DNA from: Pseudomonadota bacterium
GTDB taxonomy: Bacteria > Pseudomonadota > Alphaproteobacteria > Caulobacterales > Caulobacteraceae
Direction of reading: 5' to 3'
Assembly: GCA_023386645.1 (NCBI GenBank)
Contig: JAEWJI010000006.1
Location: forward strand, 1 to 33,577
DNA length: 33,577 nucleotides
The position numbers and the translations under genes are program-made. Position 1 is the stretch's first letter, and every line of letters starts with the position of its first letter. Below the pieces are notes generated by a model that worked only from the letters and a program-made list of their open reading frames with translations, had not been told where the DNA came from and ran no database searches. This document shows positions 15,553 to 24,409 of this stretch, piece by piece.

Positions 15553-16305
15553 ATGACCTTTTCGCGCAAGTACGAGGGCGAGGAGCCGATCCGGCTGAAC
15601 AAGTGGATGGGCCAGTCCGGCGTCTGTTCCAGGCGGGAGGCCGACGGCCTGATCGCCCAGGGGCTAGTGTCCATCGACGGCGAGGTGGTGCGGGACGCCG
15701 GTCGCAAGGTCGAACCGGGCCAGACGGTGTCTATGGGCGAGCAGGCGGCCGAAGCCCTGGATGGGATCACCCTCGTGATCCACAAGCCGGTCGGCTACGT
15801 CTCGGGGCAACCCGAGCCGGGCAAGGCGCCCGCCGTGCGGCTGCTGACGCGGGACCGGCTGGACGGGCCGGGCGAGCCGCCGGGGCGCGACGCCTCACTG
15901 CCGCCGATCGGGCGGCTGGACGAGGACTCGCGCGGGCTGCTGCTGCTGTCGTCCGACGGCGTGGTGGCCAAGGCCGTGATCGGGCCGCAGTCGGAGCTGG
16001 ACAAGGAGTACCTCGTCACCGTGCGGGGTCATCTGTCGGAGAGCAAGATCGCGCGGCTCCGGCACGGGCTGAGCCTCGACGGCCGGGCGCTGAAGCGGGC
16101 CGAAGTCGAGGTGGTCGAGGGCCAGACCCTGCGCTTCGTCCTGCGCGAAGGCCGCAACCGCCAGATCCGGCGCATGTGCGACCAGCTGGACCTGCGGGTC
16201 ACGGACCTGTTCCGGGTTCGCATCGGGCCGCTGCGACTCGGCGACCTGCCCGAAGGACGCTGGCGGATGCTGACGCCCCAGGAACGGGCCGCCCTGGTCG
16301 GCTGA
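15553..16305 (+). CDS. rRNA pseudouridine synthase, RsuA/RluB/E/F family
   Basis: Isomerises a uridine in rRNA to pseudouridine. An S4 RNA-binding domain is at the N-terminus (RLNKWMGQSGVCSRREAD, about 14-31). The catalytic motif is GRLDEDSRGLLLLSSDG with Asp123 as the nucleophile. The C-terminal signature is REGRNRQIRRMCDQL. The single-Asp GRLD motif separates it from the RluA family (HRLDRDTSG) found twice later in the window. The last parts look most like RluF, but the target base cannot be decided by eye. It follows the DUF938 gene by three bases and is convergent with the glutaredoxin-MauE gene, four bases away. Confidence 0.93.
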   Translation: MTFSRKYEGEEPIRLNKWMGQSGVCSRREADGLIAQGLVSIDGEVVRDAGRKVEPGQTVSMGEQAAEALDGITLVIHKPVGYVSGQPEPGKAPAVRLLTRDRLDGPGEPPGRDASLPPIGRLDEDSRGLLLLSSDGVVAKAVIGPQSELDKEYLVTVRGHLSESKIARLRHGLSLDGRALKRAEVEVVEGQTLRFVLREGRNRQIRRMCDQLDLRVTDLFRVRIGPLRLGDLPEGRWRMLTPQERAALVG

Positions 16306-16309
16306 GCCC

Positions 16310-17053
16310 CTAGTGCGCGACGGCCACCATCCAGACGGCCATGGCGATCATCATCAGGTTCTCGGTCAGGGAGACGAAGCCGAGCGGCACGTTCGACGAC
16401 CCGCCGACGCAGGCGCATTTCAGCTGGCGCCTGTCCACATAGACGGCCTTGAACACCGAAACCGCGCCGATCCCGCCGATCACCAGGGCCACCGGGGCCG
16501 AGAGCCAGGTCAGCACCCCGGCCAGCATCAGCACCCCCGCGCCCAGTTCCGCGAACGGATAGACGTAGCCATAGGGCGGCCAGCGCTGGGCCAGCAGGTC
16601 GTAGTTCAGGAACATGGTCGAGAACTTCTCGATGTCCTGAAGCTTGAGCATCGCCAGCAGGCACATCGAGAGGGCGATGAAGGTCGGCGGGAAGCTGGCC
16701 ACCACCCAGCCCTCGCGCCACCACACCACCACCGCCGCGATCACGGCGGCGACGGCGAAGACGGCGATCACCGGCACGTAAGACGTCGCCCCCGCCTCCG
16801 GGACCCTCTGGCCGAAAAAGCGGCGAAGGTCGTCATGGCCGCCGATCCGCACCCCGCCGATGAAGGTCTGGGGCGTGGTCTTCACTCCATGCTCGGCCTT
16901 GAAGGCGTCGACCTCGGCCCGCGTCGTCAGGTGGCGGTCGTCCACCGCATAGCCCTTGGCGCGCAGCAGCCACAGCGACTTGCGGCCATAGGGGCAGACA
17001 TGGTCGGGCATGACCATGCGATAAAGGACGGCGGTCTTGGGCGGCGGAGACAT
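16310..17053 (-). CDS. Glutaredoxin-MauE/DoxX fusion, redox-associated membrane protein
   Basis: A 247-residue two-domain protein. Residues about 6-82 are a glutaredoxin-like thioredoxin fold with a single-cysteine active site (HVCPYGRK, Cys20) and the cis-Pro/GSH-binding stretch TTPQTFIGGVRIGG (59-72). Residues about 92-247 are a four-helix MauE/DoxX-type membrane domain ending with KCACVGGSSNVPLG (Cys213 and Cys215) before the last helix. MauE-type proteins are linked to disulfide handling and maturation of methylamine dehydrogenase and related factors. The fusion suggests thiol-disulfide transfer across or at the membrane. With only one Cys in the glutaredoxin part it should work in a monothiol or glutathione-linked manner. 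No obvious client gene is adjacent. Confidence 0.88.
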   Translation of the reverse strand: MSPPPKTAVLYRMVMPDHVCPYGRKSLWLLRAKGYAVDDRHLTTRAEVDAFKAEHGVKTTPQTFIGGVRIGGHDDLRRFFGQRVPEAGATSYVPVIAVFAVAAVIAAVVVWWREGWVVASFPPTFIALSMCLLAMLKLQDIEKFSTMFLNYDLLAQRWPPYGYVYPFAELGAGVLMLAGVLTWLSAPVALVIGGIGAVSVFKAVYVDRRQLKCACVGGSSNVPLGFVSLTENLMMIAMAVWMVAVAH

Positions 17054-17204
17054 GGCGGGTCCGGCAGGTGGGTCCAGCGCATCATATAGGACCGGCCGCC
17101 TCGCATCGCCCCAGGCCGCACGGTGCCGTCCGCGAAAAACACGGCGTCGAGGTGAGCGCCAGCAAGGGCTTCATTCATCTCGGCGAGGAACTTAGCATCG
17201 CACG

Positions 17205-18737
<1,533 letters not shown>

Positions 18738-18887
18738 GCGGGTCGGCTCCTGGTCGTCGCGCGAGGCTTAAGGAGGGGCATGCGGACTGGCAAGCGAGGG
18801 ACGCCCGACTCGCGGGAACGGCCCGGGCGCTGTGGCGATTGGAGGGTCGAAGCGGAACGAACCGCCAAGCCTGAGACCTGAGTGAGC

Positions 18888-19466
18888 ATGAGCAACGCAT
18901 TGACCATCGACCCCTCCCTCGAGACCGCGCTGAAGGCGCCGCAGGTGCGGCTGTACGGAACCGTCGACGACAGCTGGCTGGCCCGGTTCATCGACCAGTC
19001 GAGCGCCGCCGATCCCGGCGCGCCGCTGGTGGTGGAGGTCACAACGCTGGGCGGGGATGCCGAGATCGGCCGGCGGATCGCAAAGGAGGTGCAAATCATG
19101 CGGTCCTGCGGCCGGCGAGTGGCCTTCCTGGGCAAGACGGCGGTTTATTCCGCGGGCGCCACGGTGATGAGCGGCTTCGCGCGTGAGGACCGCTATCTTA
19201 CCGAGGACGCCACCCTGCTGATCCACGAGCGGCAGCTGACCAAGACGGTGGAGTTGCAGGGCTCGCTGGAGAGCTGCCGGCTGCAATGCCAGGCGGTGCT
19301 GAACGAGATCGCGACCGGCGTGCGGCTTCAATGCGAGGGGTTCCAGGCCCTCATCGAAGGGTCGTCCGTCAGCATGGACGAACTTCTCGAACGCGCCGCG
19401 ACCAACTGGTACGTGCCAGCCGTCGAGGCGGTTGAGCGCGGGCTGGTCGCGGCGATCTGGCCCTAG
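18888..19466 (+). CDS. ClpP-like (S14 family) protease-fold protein with altered triad
   Basis: A 192-residue protein with the ClpP/crotonase fold. The nucleophile Ser88 is in GKTAVYSAGATVMSG, matching the ClpP GQAASMGA region, and His113 is in TLLIHERQ. The third member of the triad, Asp in the ClpP motif RDRFLSAPEAVEYGLV, aligns with Asn173 in TNWYVPAVEAVERGLV. This suggests reduced or altered peptidase activity, a different acid, or an inactive scaffold. Initiation is ATG at 18888 or GTG six bases earlier. True clpP sits beside clpX in most alphaproteobacteria; no clpX is here, so this is probably a paralogue. Its stop shares a CTAG with the stop of the convergent ATP12 gene. Confidence 0.82.
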   Translation: MSNALTIDPSLETALKAPQVRLYGTVDDSWLARFIDQSSAADPGAPLVVEVTTLGGDAEIGRRIAKEVQIMRSCGRRVAFLGKTAVYSAGATVMSGFAREDRYLTEDATLLIHERQLTKTVELQGSLESCRLQCQAVLNEIATGVRLQCEGFQALIEGSSVSMDELLERAATNWYVPAVEAVERGLVAAIWP

Positions 19467-20230
19467 GCGGCCAGGGCCTCGAACCACCGCTGGATCAGGA
19501 CGGCCTCGGCGCGGCGGGCGGCGGTGCGGGCGGCGTTCTCCTCATCGACGCCCCAGCGGCTTTCCTGAAAGGCCTCGTCCAGGCGCGACAGTTCGAACGC
19601 GTCTTCGCCGGACAGGGCCGCGCGGCTCAGCGCCAGGGCCAGGACGGCGGAGCCCAGCAGGGGCGTCGCCGCGGCCAGGCCGGTCAGGGCGAAGTCGTCG
19701 AGCTCCAGCGCCAGTCGCCTCACGCGGGCGACCGAGGCGGGGTCCTGGGCGCGATGGATGATCCCCTCGGCCGGCTCAAGCGCCACGCCCAGTTCGCGCG
19801 CCGCCCACTCGCGCCACGGCGCCCACCGGCGGGCCTGCTGCTCGACGAGGGAAGCCGGCTCCTCGGCCAGGTAGCAGAGGGCGTCGGAAGCCGCGAAGGC
19901 CGCGATCTCATCGGCCACCGCCTCGCGGGCCTGGCCGATGCGGTCTATGGCGGTGGAGGCCAGGCGGGTGGCGGGCATGGTCGCCGGGTCGAGGAACTCG
20001 CCCTGGGCCGCCCACTCGTCGGCCACCAGGCGGGCGGCGGCCTGGGTAGGCAGGACCAGTCTCCGGCCCGCAGGAGTCCTGGGCGTGCGGCCATCCAGTC
20101 GGACGGCCCAGCCGCCGTCGACCGCGGCGACGTCCACGGTCTTCCAGAACCGCTTCAGCCGCTCCTCGGACTCGCGGAAACCCTTGCGGGCGGCGACATT
20201 GGGATCGAGCGGCGGGATGTGGGTCATCAT
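19463..20230 (-). CDS. ATP12 family F1-ATPase assembly chaperone
   Basis: A 255-residue member of the ATP12 family, which in mitochondria binds the F1 alpha subunit during assembly. In alphaproteobacteria it is the direct homologue and probably assists ATP synthase F1 assembly in the cytoplasm. Family features visible are RFWKTVDVAAVDGGWAVRLD, then DGRTPRTPAGRRLVLPT, the central VADEWAAQG motif, and the ATMPATRLASTAIDR block. No ATP synthase genes are in this window. It follows the RluA-type synthase by 14 bases on the same strand and is probably co-transcribed with it and crcB. Two adjacent ATG codons could start it. Confidence 0.92.
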   Translation of the reverse strand: MMTHIPPLDPNVAARKGFRESEERLKRFWKTVDVAAVDGGWAVRLDGRTPRTPAGRRLVLPTQAAARLVADEWAAQGEFLDPATMPATRLASTAIDRIGQAREAVADEIAAFAASDALCYLAEEPASLVEQQARRWAPWREWAARELGVALEPAEGIIHRAQDPASVARVRRLALELDDFALTGLAAATPLLGSAVLALALSRAALSGEDAFELSRLDEAFQESRWGVDEENAARTAARRAEAVLIQRWFEALAA

Positions 20231-20244
20231 TTCGAAATGCGGAA

Positions 20245-21255
20245 CTAGCGCTGGCGCTTCACGCCGGCGAACGGATCGACGCCCGCCTCGTGCTCGTCGA
20301 AGCCGAAGTGGGCGAAGCCGGCCTGCATCTCGGGGTTGAGGGGCGCCTCGACGATCAGCTTGCCGCCGCCGGGGTGGTCCAGTTCGATGCGGCGCGCGTG
20401 AAGCTGGAGCTTCAGCAGGCCGGACAGCTCGGCGGATTTCTCATCGCCGTATTTGGGGTCGCCAAGGATCGGATGGCCGATGGCGGCCATGTGGGCGCGC
20501 AGCTGGTGGGTCCGGCCGGTGAAGGGCCGCAGCGCCATCCAGGCGGCGCGGTGGGCGGCGCGGGAGATGGTGGCGTAGGCCGTCTCGGCCGGTTCGGCGC
20601 CGTGTTCCTTGGGATCGGCGGGGCGCATCATCTCGAAGTCGTTGATGCCCGACTTCTTCAGCGCCATGTCGATCTGGCCGGCAGCGGGCTTGGGGTTGCC
20701 GATGACGATGGCCCAGTAGGTCTTCTTGGCCTGACGGCGGGCGAAGGCGCCGGCCAGGCGCTTGGCGGCCTCCGGTCCCTTGCCCAGCAGCAGGACGCCG
20801 GAGGTGTCGCGGTCCAGCCGGTGGACCAGGCGGGGTCGCTCCATCCCCTCCCCCCAGGCCGACAGCAGGCGGTCGACGTGCTTGGTGGTCTTGGTTCCGC
20901 CCTGCACCGCCAGGCCGTGCGGCTTGTTGAGCGCGATGACCAGTTCGTCCTCATAGAGGACCAGGGACTTGGCGTAGGCGACGTCACGCTCGTTCAGCTG
21001 GTGCAGGTCGCCCGGCTGGCGCGGCGTGGCGTCGGGGATGGGCGGCACGCGGATGGCGGCGCCGGCGGTCAGCCGGTCCTGAGGCTTCGCCCGACCGCCA
21101 TCGACCCGGATCTGGCCGGAGCGGGCCAGCTTTTCGATCTGGATATGCGACAGATGCGGCCAGCGGCGCTTGAACCAGCGGTCCAGGCGAATGCCGTCCT
21201 CGGCCTCGGCGACATAGAGGGTCTTGACCTCTCGCGGGGCGGGCGCGTCGGTCAC
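20245..21255 (-). CDS. RluA-family pseudouridine synthase with S4 domain (RluC/D-like)
   Basis: A 336-residue rRNA pseudouridine synthase. An S4 RNA-binding domain (about 22-70, GIRLDRWFKRRWPHLSHIQI) precedes the catalytic domain. The active-site motif HRLDRDTSG is at 145-153 with catalytic Asp148, and RPFTGRTHQLRAHMA is the usual second motif. The layout is that of RluC or RluD; the target uridine is not readable. The start is GTG at 21255, overlapping the crcB stop by four bases (GTGA); the open frame runs further upstream only as a shadow of crcB. Coupling with crcB and the closeness of ATP12 suggest a three-gene operon. Confidence 0.92.
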   Translation of the reverse strand: MTDAPAPREVKTLYVAEAEDGIRLDRWFKRRWPHLSHIQIEKLARSGQIRVDGGRAKPQDRLTAGAAIRVPPIPDATPRQPGDLHQLNERDVAYAKSLVLYEDELVIALNKPHGLAVQGGTKTTKHVDRLLSAWGEGMERPRLVHRLDRDTSGVLLLGKGPEAAKRLAGAFARRQAKKTYWAIVIGNPKPAAGQIDMALKKSGINDFEMMRPADPKEHGAEPAETAYATISRAAHRAAWMALRPFTGRTHQLRAHMAAIGHPILGDPKYGDEKSAELSGLLKLQLHARRIELDHPGGGKLIVEAPLNPEMQAGFAHFGFDEHEAGVDPFAGVKRQR

Positions 21256-21647
21256 AGCGGCGCTCCGACAAGGCGACGAGCGATCGTCAGGCCGGCGAAC
21301 AGGGCCGCGACGGAAAGCACCACCGACAGGACGGCATAGGCGAAGGCCAGGCCGAGCTGGCGGCGCTCGATCATCAGGGCGGTCTCCAGGGAGAAGGCCG
21401 AGAAGGTGGTGAAGCCGCCCAACACGCCCACTGCGGCGAACAGGCGGATCGCCTCGGTCGAAGCGCCCGCCTTGAGGGCCAGCCAGCCCGCGAGCAGGCC
21501 GATGGCCAGCCCGCCCGCGACATTGGCCGCGAAGGTTCCCCAGGGCCATCCGGCGTTCGGCGCGAGGCGGGTGGCGGCCAGGCCCAGGGCGTAGCGGGCC
21601 GAAGCCCCCAGCGCCCCGCCGGCGGCCACGAGGAGAAAGCGGGTCAT
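21252..21647 (-). CDS. crcB: Fluoride ion channel CrcB/FluC
   Basis: A 131-residue, four-helix membrane protein that exports fluoride as a dual-topology dimer. The family motif GGFTTFSAFS is at 77-86 and the conserved Asn42 is in TFAANVAGG. The length is usual for the family. I looked for a fluoride riboswitch in the leader and did not recognise one. The stop overlaps the start of the RluA-type gene. A TTAACCAT sequence lies about 80 bases upstream on the minus strand and might be a regulator site. Confidence 0.95.
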   Translation of the reverse strand: MTRFLLVAAGGALGASARYALGLAATRLAPNAGWPWGTFAANVAGGLAIGLLAGWLALKAGASTEAIRLFAAVGVLGGFTTFSAFSLETALMIERRQLGLAFAYAVLSVVLSVAALFAGLTIARRLVGAPL

Positions 21648-21726
21648 GGCCCGCTTATAGCCCTAGCCACGCCGAAGCGAAGGCCGCGCGCCCCTCCCCT
21701 GACCGAAACTTCACTTGCCCACAACG

Positions 21727-21734
21727 ATGGTTAA
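21727..21734 (-). promoter_or_regulatory. TTAACCAT half-site in the crcB divergent region
   Basis: An exact TTAACCAT on the minus strand, a sequence reported as a variant CtrA-type half-site in Caulobacter. It lies in the 194-base gap between crcB and the divergent membrane-protein gene. No second half at the correct spacing was found, so this is weak. Confidence 0.25.
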
Positions 21735-21841
21735 CGGCGATAGCTGAGCCGTGGCGTTCGCGCGCCGGGAGAAGGCGGCTTGGCCGGACCGCGTTATCCC
21801 TCATACTGCCGGTCGGGGACGTCAGGAGCCGAACGCACGCC

Positions 21842-23038
21842 ATGTCGCACGACCACTCGCACGACGGGCCTCACAACACGCCGAGCCAGGGGACGGCCCA
21901 GGTCGCGCAACCGGATCCCGGACCGATCGCGCCTGCCCCCAATCCGCCTCCCCCCGGCGCCGAGGACAGCCCCAACCGCGCGGTTCCGGGCACTACGCCG
22001 CGCGGGGAAAGGGTCGAACGCCGGGCCGACGGCATCCTGAGGCCAATCCAGGACAGCGAGTATTTCTCGCACAATCCGGCGGCCGAGGCGGCGGTGTCCT
22101 CGCACATCAACGAGTATTTCAACCAGCCTCTGGACATCTTTCCGTTCTGGGAGACCGACGGGAAGCCGGACCGCTTCCATGTCCTGTTCAATCGCCAGAT
22201 CGAGGAGCGTTTCCCGGTCGATCAGGACCTACGCAGCCACATTCACTCATATGGGCGCGGCGTGTTTCGGGCGTTGTGTGTCCACATCGGGGTCAAGCGA
22301 CTGACCCAGGCGGGATCGTTGATCCTGCTGACGGTGCTGGCGACGCTGGGGCCGACGTGGTTCGCCCAATGGACGGGCAATCCGCCCCTTGGCTGGGCGC
22401 TGGCGGCCGGGGCGATGCTGGTGACGTTGGGGGCCTTCTGGGCGATCCAGGCGATCCTGTTCATCCAGTACCGGTTCCGGCTCGAAAACGATTCCTACGA
22501 GATGTCGCGCGAGATCGTGCAGCGGACGCGCGAGCTCCAGAACCTGTTCACCAGCGCGCGGGCCATGGCGGACCAGGCCGAGACCCAGTTCCAGATGGAC
22601 GGCAAGGGCTGGGGCCGGCGCGCCCACTACCTCACCCGCCTGACCATGTGGATCGGGGCCCGGATGGAGTACCTGGAGAAGTTCGTCCAGATGGAGCTGT
22701 GGCGCGTGCGACGTGAACGCTACTGGATGCGCTGGATCGGGCGGATCACGACCCCGTTGATCCTGGTGGTGTGGCTGGTGCTGTTCGCGCTGGAGCCTTC
22801 GCCCGCGGACCAGGGGCCGTTCCGGGCGTTGCAGGCCCTGGCCGTGGTGATCGGGATCGCGATCAGCTGGATCAGCTATTTCCGCTGGCAGACGCCGGTC
22901 GCGGCCATACAGGAGAAGCTGGGGGTCGAGGGCTGGGTGCGCTATGCCTCGCTGGACGTCGACGACGCGGTCGCCGATCAGGTGCGGCGCGACAAGGAGC
23001 GGCTGGTGGAATATCGCGCGCTGACGCGGGGGCGGTAG
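21842..23038 (+). CDS. Four-helix integral membrane protein, unknown function
   Basis: I do not recognise this 398-residue protein. The N-terminus is His/Asp- then Pro-rich and looks disordered (1-60). A soluble region follows (about 70-150, with HVLFNRQIEERFPVD). Two hydrophobic helices come next (about 157-175 and 184-208). A long charged helical segment (about 215-300, with QRTRELQNLFTSARAMADQ) may be a coiled coil. Two more helices follow (about 302-317 and 330-347), then a charged tail. The layout resembles a membrane-anchored scaffold or sensor without a known catalytic domain. AGGAG lies about 12 bases before the ATG. It is divergent from crcB and convergent with the lipoprotein gene. 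Confidence 0.85.
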   Translation: MSHDHSHDGPHNTPSQGTAQVAQPDPGPIAPAPNPPPPGAEDSPNRAVPGTTPRGERVERRADGILRPIQDSEYFSHNPAAEAAVSSHINEYFNQPLDIFPFWETDGKPDRFHVLFNRQIEERFPVDQDLRSHIHSYGRGVFRALCVHIGVKRLTQAGSLILLTVLATLGPTWFAQWTGNPPLGWALAAGAMLVTLGAFWAIQAILFIQYRFRLENDSYEMSREIVQRTRELQNLFTSARAMADQAETQFQMDGKGWGRRAHYLTRLTMWIGARMEYLEKFVQMELWRVRRERYWMRWIGRITTPLILVVWLVLFALEPSPADQGPFRALQALAVVIGIAISWISYFRWQTPVAAIQEKLGVEGWVRYASLDVDDAVADQVRRDKERLVEYRALTRGR

Positions 23039-23054
23039 CTCTCTTTCTTCCGCC

Positions 23055-23092
23055 CATCCCCGCTAAGGCGGGGTCCAGCCTTTGCCGGGATG
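23055..23092. terminator. REP-like hairpin between convergent genes
   Basis: Nested inverted repeats: an outer CATCCC/GGGATG and an inner CCCCGC/GCGGGG with loop TAAG. It sits in the 76-base gap between two convergent genes. Its form is like the extragenic palindromes often found dispersed in alphaproteobacterial genomes and it probably works as a two-way transcription end or mRNA stabiliser. No T-run is present. Confidence 0.5.
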
Positions 23093-23114
23093 AGCGGCGT
23101 GGAGGCCTTGGTGG

Positions 23115-23600
23115 TCAGTACGGCCTGAGCGCGTCCTGCACCTCGCGCGCGTCGTAGACCTCGGCTCGGTCGGGGCGCTGGCCGCGGCCCAGGCGGACCT
23201 CCAGCACGGTCGAGGTGGGCGAAGGCCCCGAGAAGTTCAGCCCGACCCCGACGCCCACGCCGGAGCTGCGATAGGGCCCCCAGCGCGAAGAGCCGCCGCC
23301 GATCGAGACCGACGGGCGGACACCGCCGGCGCTGTCGGGCCTGCCATCGATGTAGCGTTGGGTCACCTCGAACCAGTCGTAGCCCTGCTCGGTCGTCAAC
23401 TGGGCGGCGCGCAGCAGGGCTAGGTCGGCGACCGGCCCCGGGGCGCCGACGCCGTTGTATGTCACGCGGAAGCGATCGCTCTCGATCCTCTGTTCGGAAA
23501 AGCCCTGGCCACCAGGGCCGCGCTGGGGGCCGTAAGGGGCGAGGCTGGCGCAGGCGGTGAGCGCGAGGGCGGATGCGGCGATGGCGAGGGTGCGGATCAT
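23115..23600 (-). CDS. CC0125/CC1285-type lipoprotein
   Basis: A 161-residue probable lipoprotein. The signal sequence ends in the lipobox LTAC with Cys17 as the lipidated residue; the next residue is Ala, so outer-membrane sorting is expected. The body resembles Caulobacter proteins of the CC0125/CC1285 group: a RFRVTYNGVG-type strand, LALLRAAQLTTEQGYDWF, then a Gly/Ser-rich section and a C-terminal LEVRLG strand. The function of this group is not known. The gene stands alone on its strand, convergent with the four-helix membrane protein. Confidence 0.83.
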   Translation of the reverse strand: MIRTLAIAASALALTACASLAPYGPQRGPGGQGFSEQRIESDRFRVTYNGVGAPGPVADLALLRAAQLTTEQGYDWFEVTQRYIDGRPDSAGGVRPSVSIGGGSSRWGPYRSSGVGVGVGLNFSGPSPTSTVLEVRLGRGQRPDRAEVYDAREVQDALRPY

Positions 23601-23665
23601 GGGGCGGCTCCTGGTGCAGGAGAAGCGCTAGGCAGGCGGTCGGGGTTCCGTTGGCGTCGACCGCG

Positions 23666-24409
23666 CTAGGCGGGGGAGGATGGGCTGAGACCAGCCGCGT
23701 CCGCCAGCGCCTTGAAATCCTCAGGGACCGCCGCCTCAACCACCTTCCGGCCGCCCTCGGGGTGCGGGAAGTCGAGGCTCGCGGCGTGCAGCATCAGCCG
23801 GGGCGCCGACTTTCCGGCGAAGGTGAGAGCGCCGCCGTAGCGGGCGTCACCGACCAGGGGGCGGCCGATGTGGGCCATGTGGACGCGCAGCTGGTGCATG
23901 CGCCCAGTGAAGGGCTGGAGCTCGACCAGGGCCCCCTCCTCCGAGGCCGCCAGGGTGCGGTAGCGGCTGCGGGCGCCGACCGCGCCCTTCGCGTCGAAGG
24001 CGCAGACGCGCATGTAGCTCTCGCGGCCGATCTCCTGGCGCAGCAGGGGGGCGTTGATGTCGCCCTGAGGCGGCTCGGGCGCGGCGGAGACCAGCGCCAG
24101 ATAGGTCTTGGTCAGCTCGTGCGCCTGGATGGCCTTGCCGAGGAAGCCGGCGGCCGGCTTGGTCTTGGCGGCCAGGATGACGCCGGAGGTATCGCGGTCG
24201 AGCCGATGCACCAGATCGGGGCGCTTGCCGTTCGACCGCATGAAGGCCCAGAGCAGGTCGTCCAGCGTATGGACGCGGATCCGCCCCCCCTGGCTGCTGA
24301 GCCCGGCCGGCTTGTTGATGGCCAGGACATGGGCGTCCTCGAAGATCACCCAGGAGCGGACGGCGGCGATCTCGTCGTCGGACAGGGTGACGGGCGGCTG
24401 GACGCTCAT
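23666..24409 (-). CDS. RluA-family pseudouridine synthase without S4 domain
   Basis: A 247-residue synthase made of the catalytic domain only. The active-site motif HRLDRDTSG is at 68-76 with Asp71, and LQPFTGRMHQLRVHMAHIG is the second motif. Without an S4 domain it resembles RluA/TruC-like members, which can act on both tRNA and rRNA; the target is unknown. The ATG at 24409 overlaps the stop of the DUF72 gene by four bases (ATGA). The open frame continues upstream only as a shadow of that gene, which fixes the start. It is probably translated together with the DUF72 protein. Confidence 0.91.
   Translation of the reverse strand: MSVQPPVTLSDDEIAAVRSWVIFEDAHVLAINKPAGLSSQGGRIRVHTLDDLLWAFMRSNGKRPDLVHRLDRDTSGVILAAKTKPAAGFLGKAIQAHELTKTYLALVSAAPEPPQGDINAPLLRQEIGRESYMRVCAFDAKGAVGARSRYRTLAASEEGALVELQPFTGRMHQLRVHMAHIGRPLVGDARYGGALTFAGKSAPRLMLHAASLDFPHPEGGRKVVEAAVPEDFKALADAAGLSPSSPA

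Noticed and set aside
14688..16313. Plus-strand frame of 541 codons over DUF938 and the RsuA-type gene
   Set aside because: Another frame of the same strand encodes the two recognisable proteins; this one is a shift shadow rich in Gly, Arg and Pro.
16927..17178. Short minus-strand frame upstream of the glutaredoxin-MauE gene, possibly a frameshifted N-terminus
   Set aside because: The fusion already begins like a normal glutaredoxin, so no missing N-terminal part is needed.
21648..21841. Fluoride riboswitch upstream of crcB
   Set aside because: I could not find the conserved pseudoknot elements of the crcB motif in the leader; a covariance-model scan would settle it.
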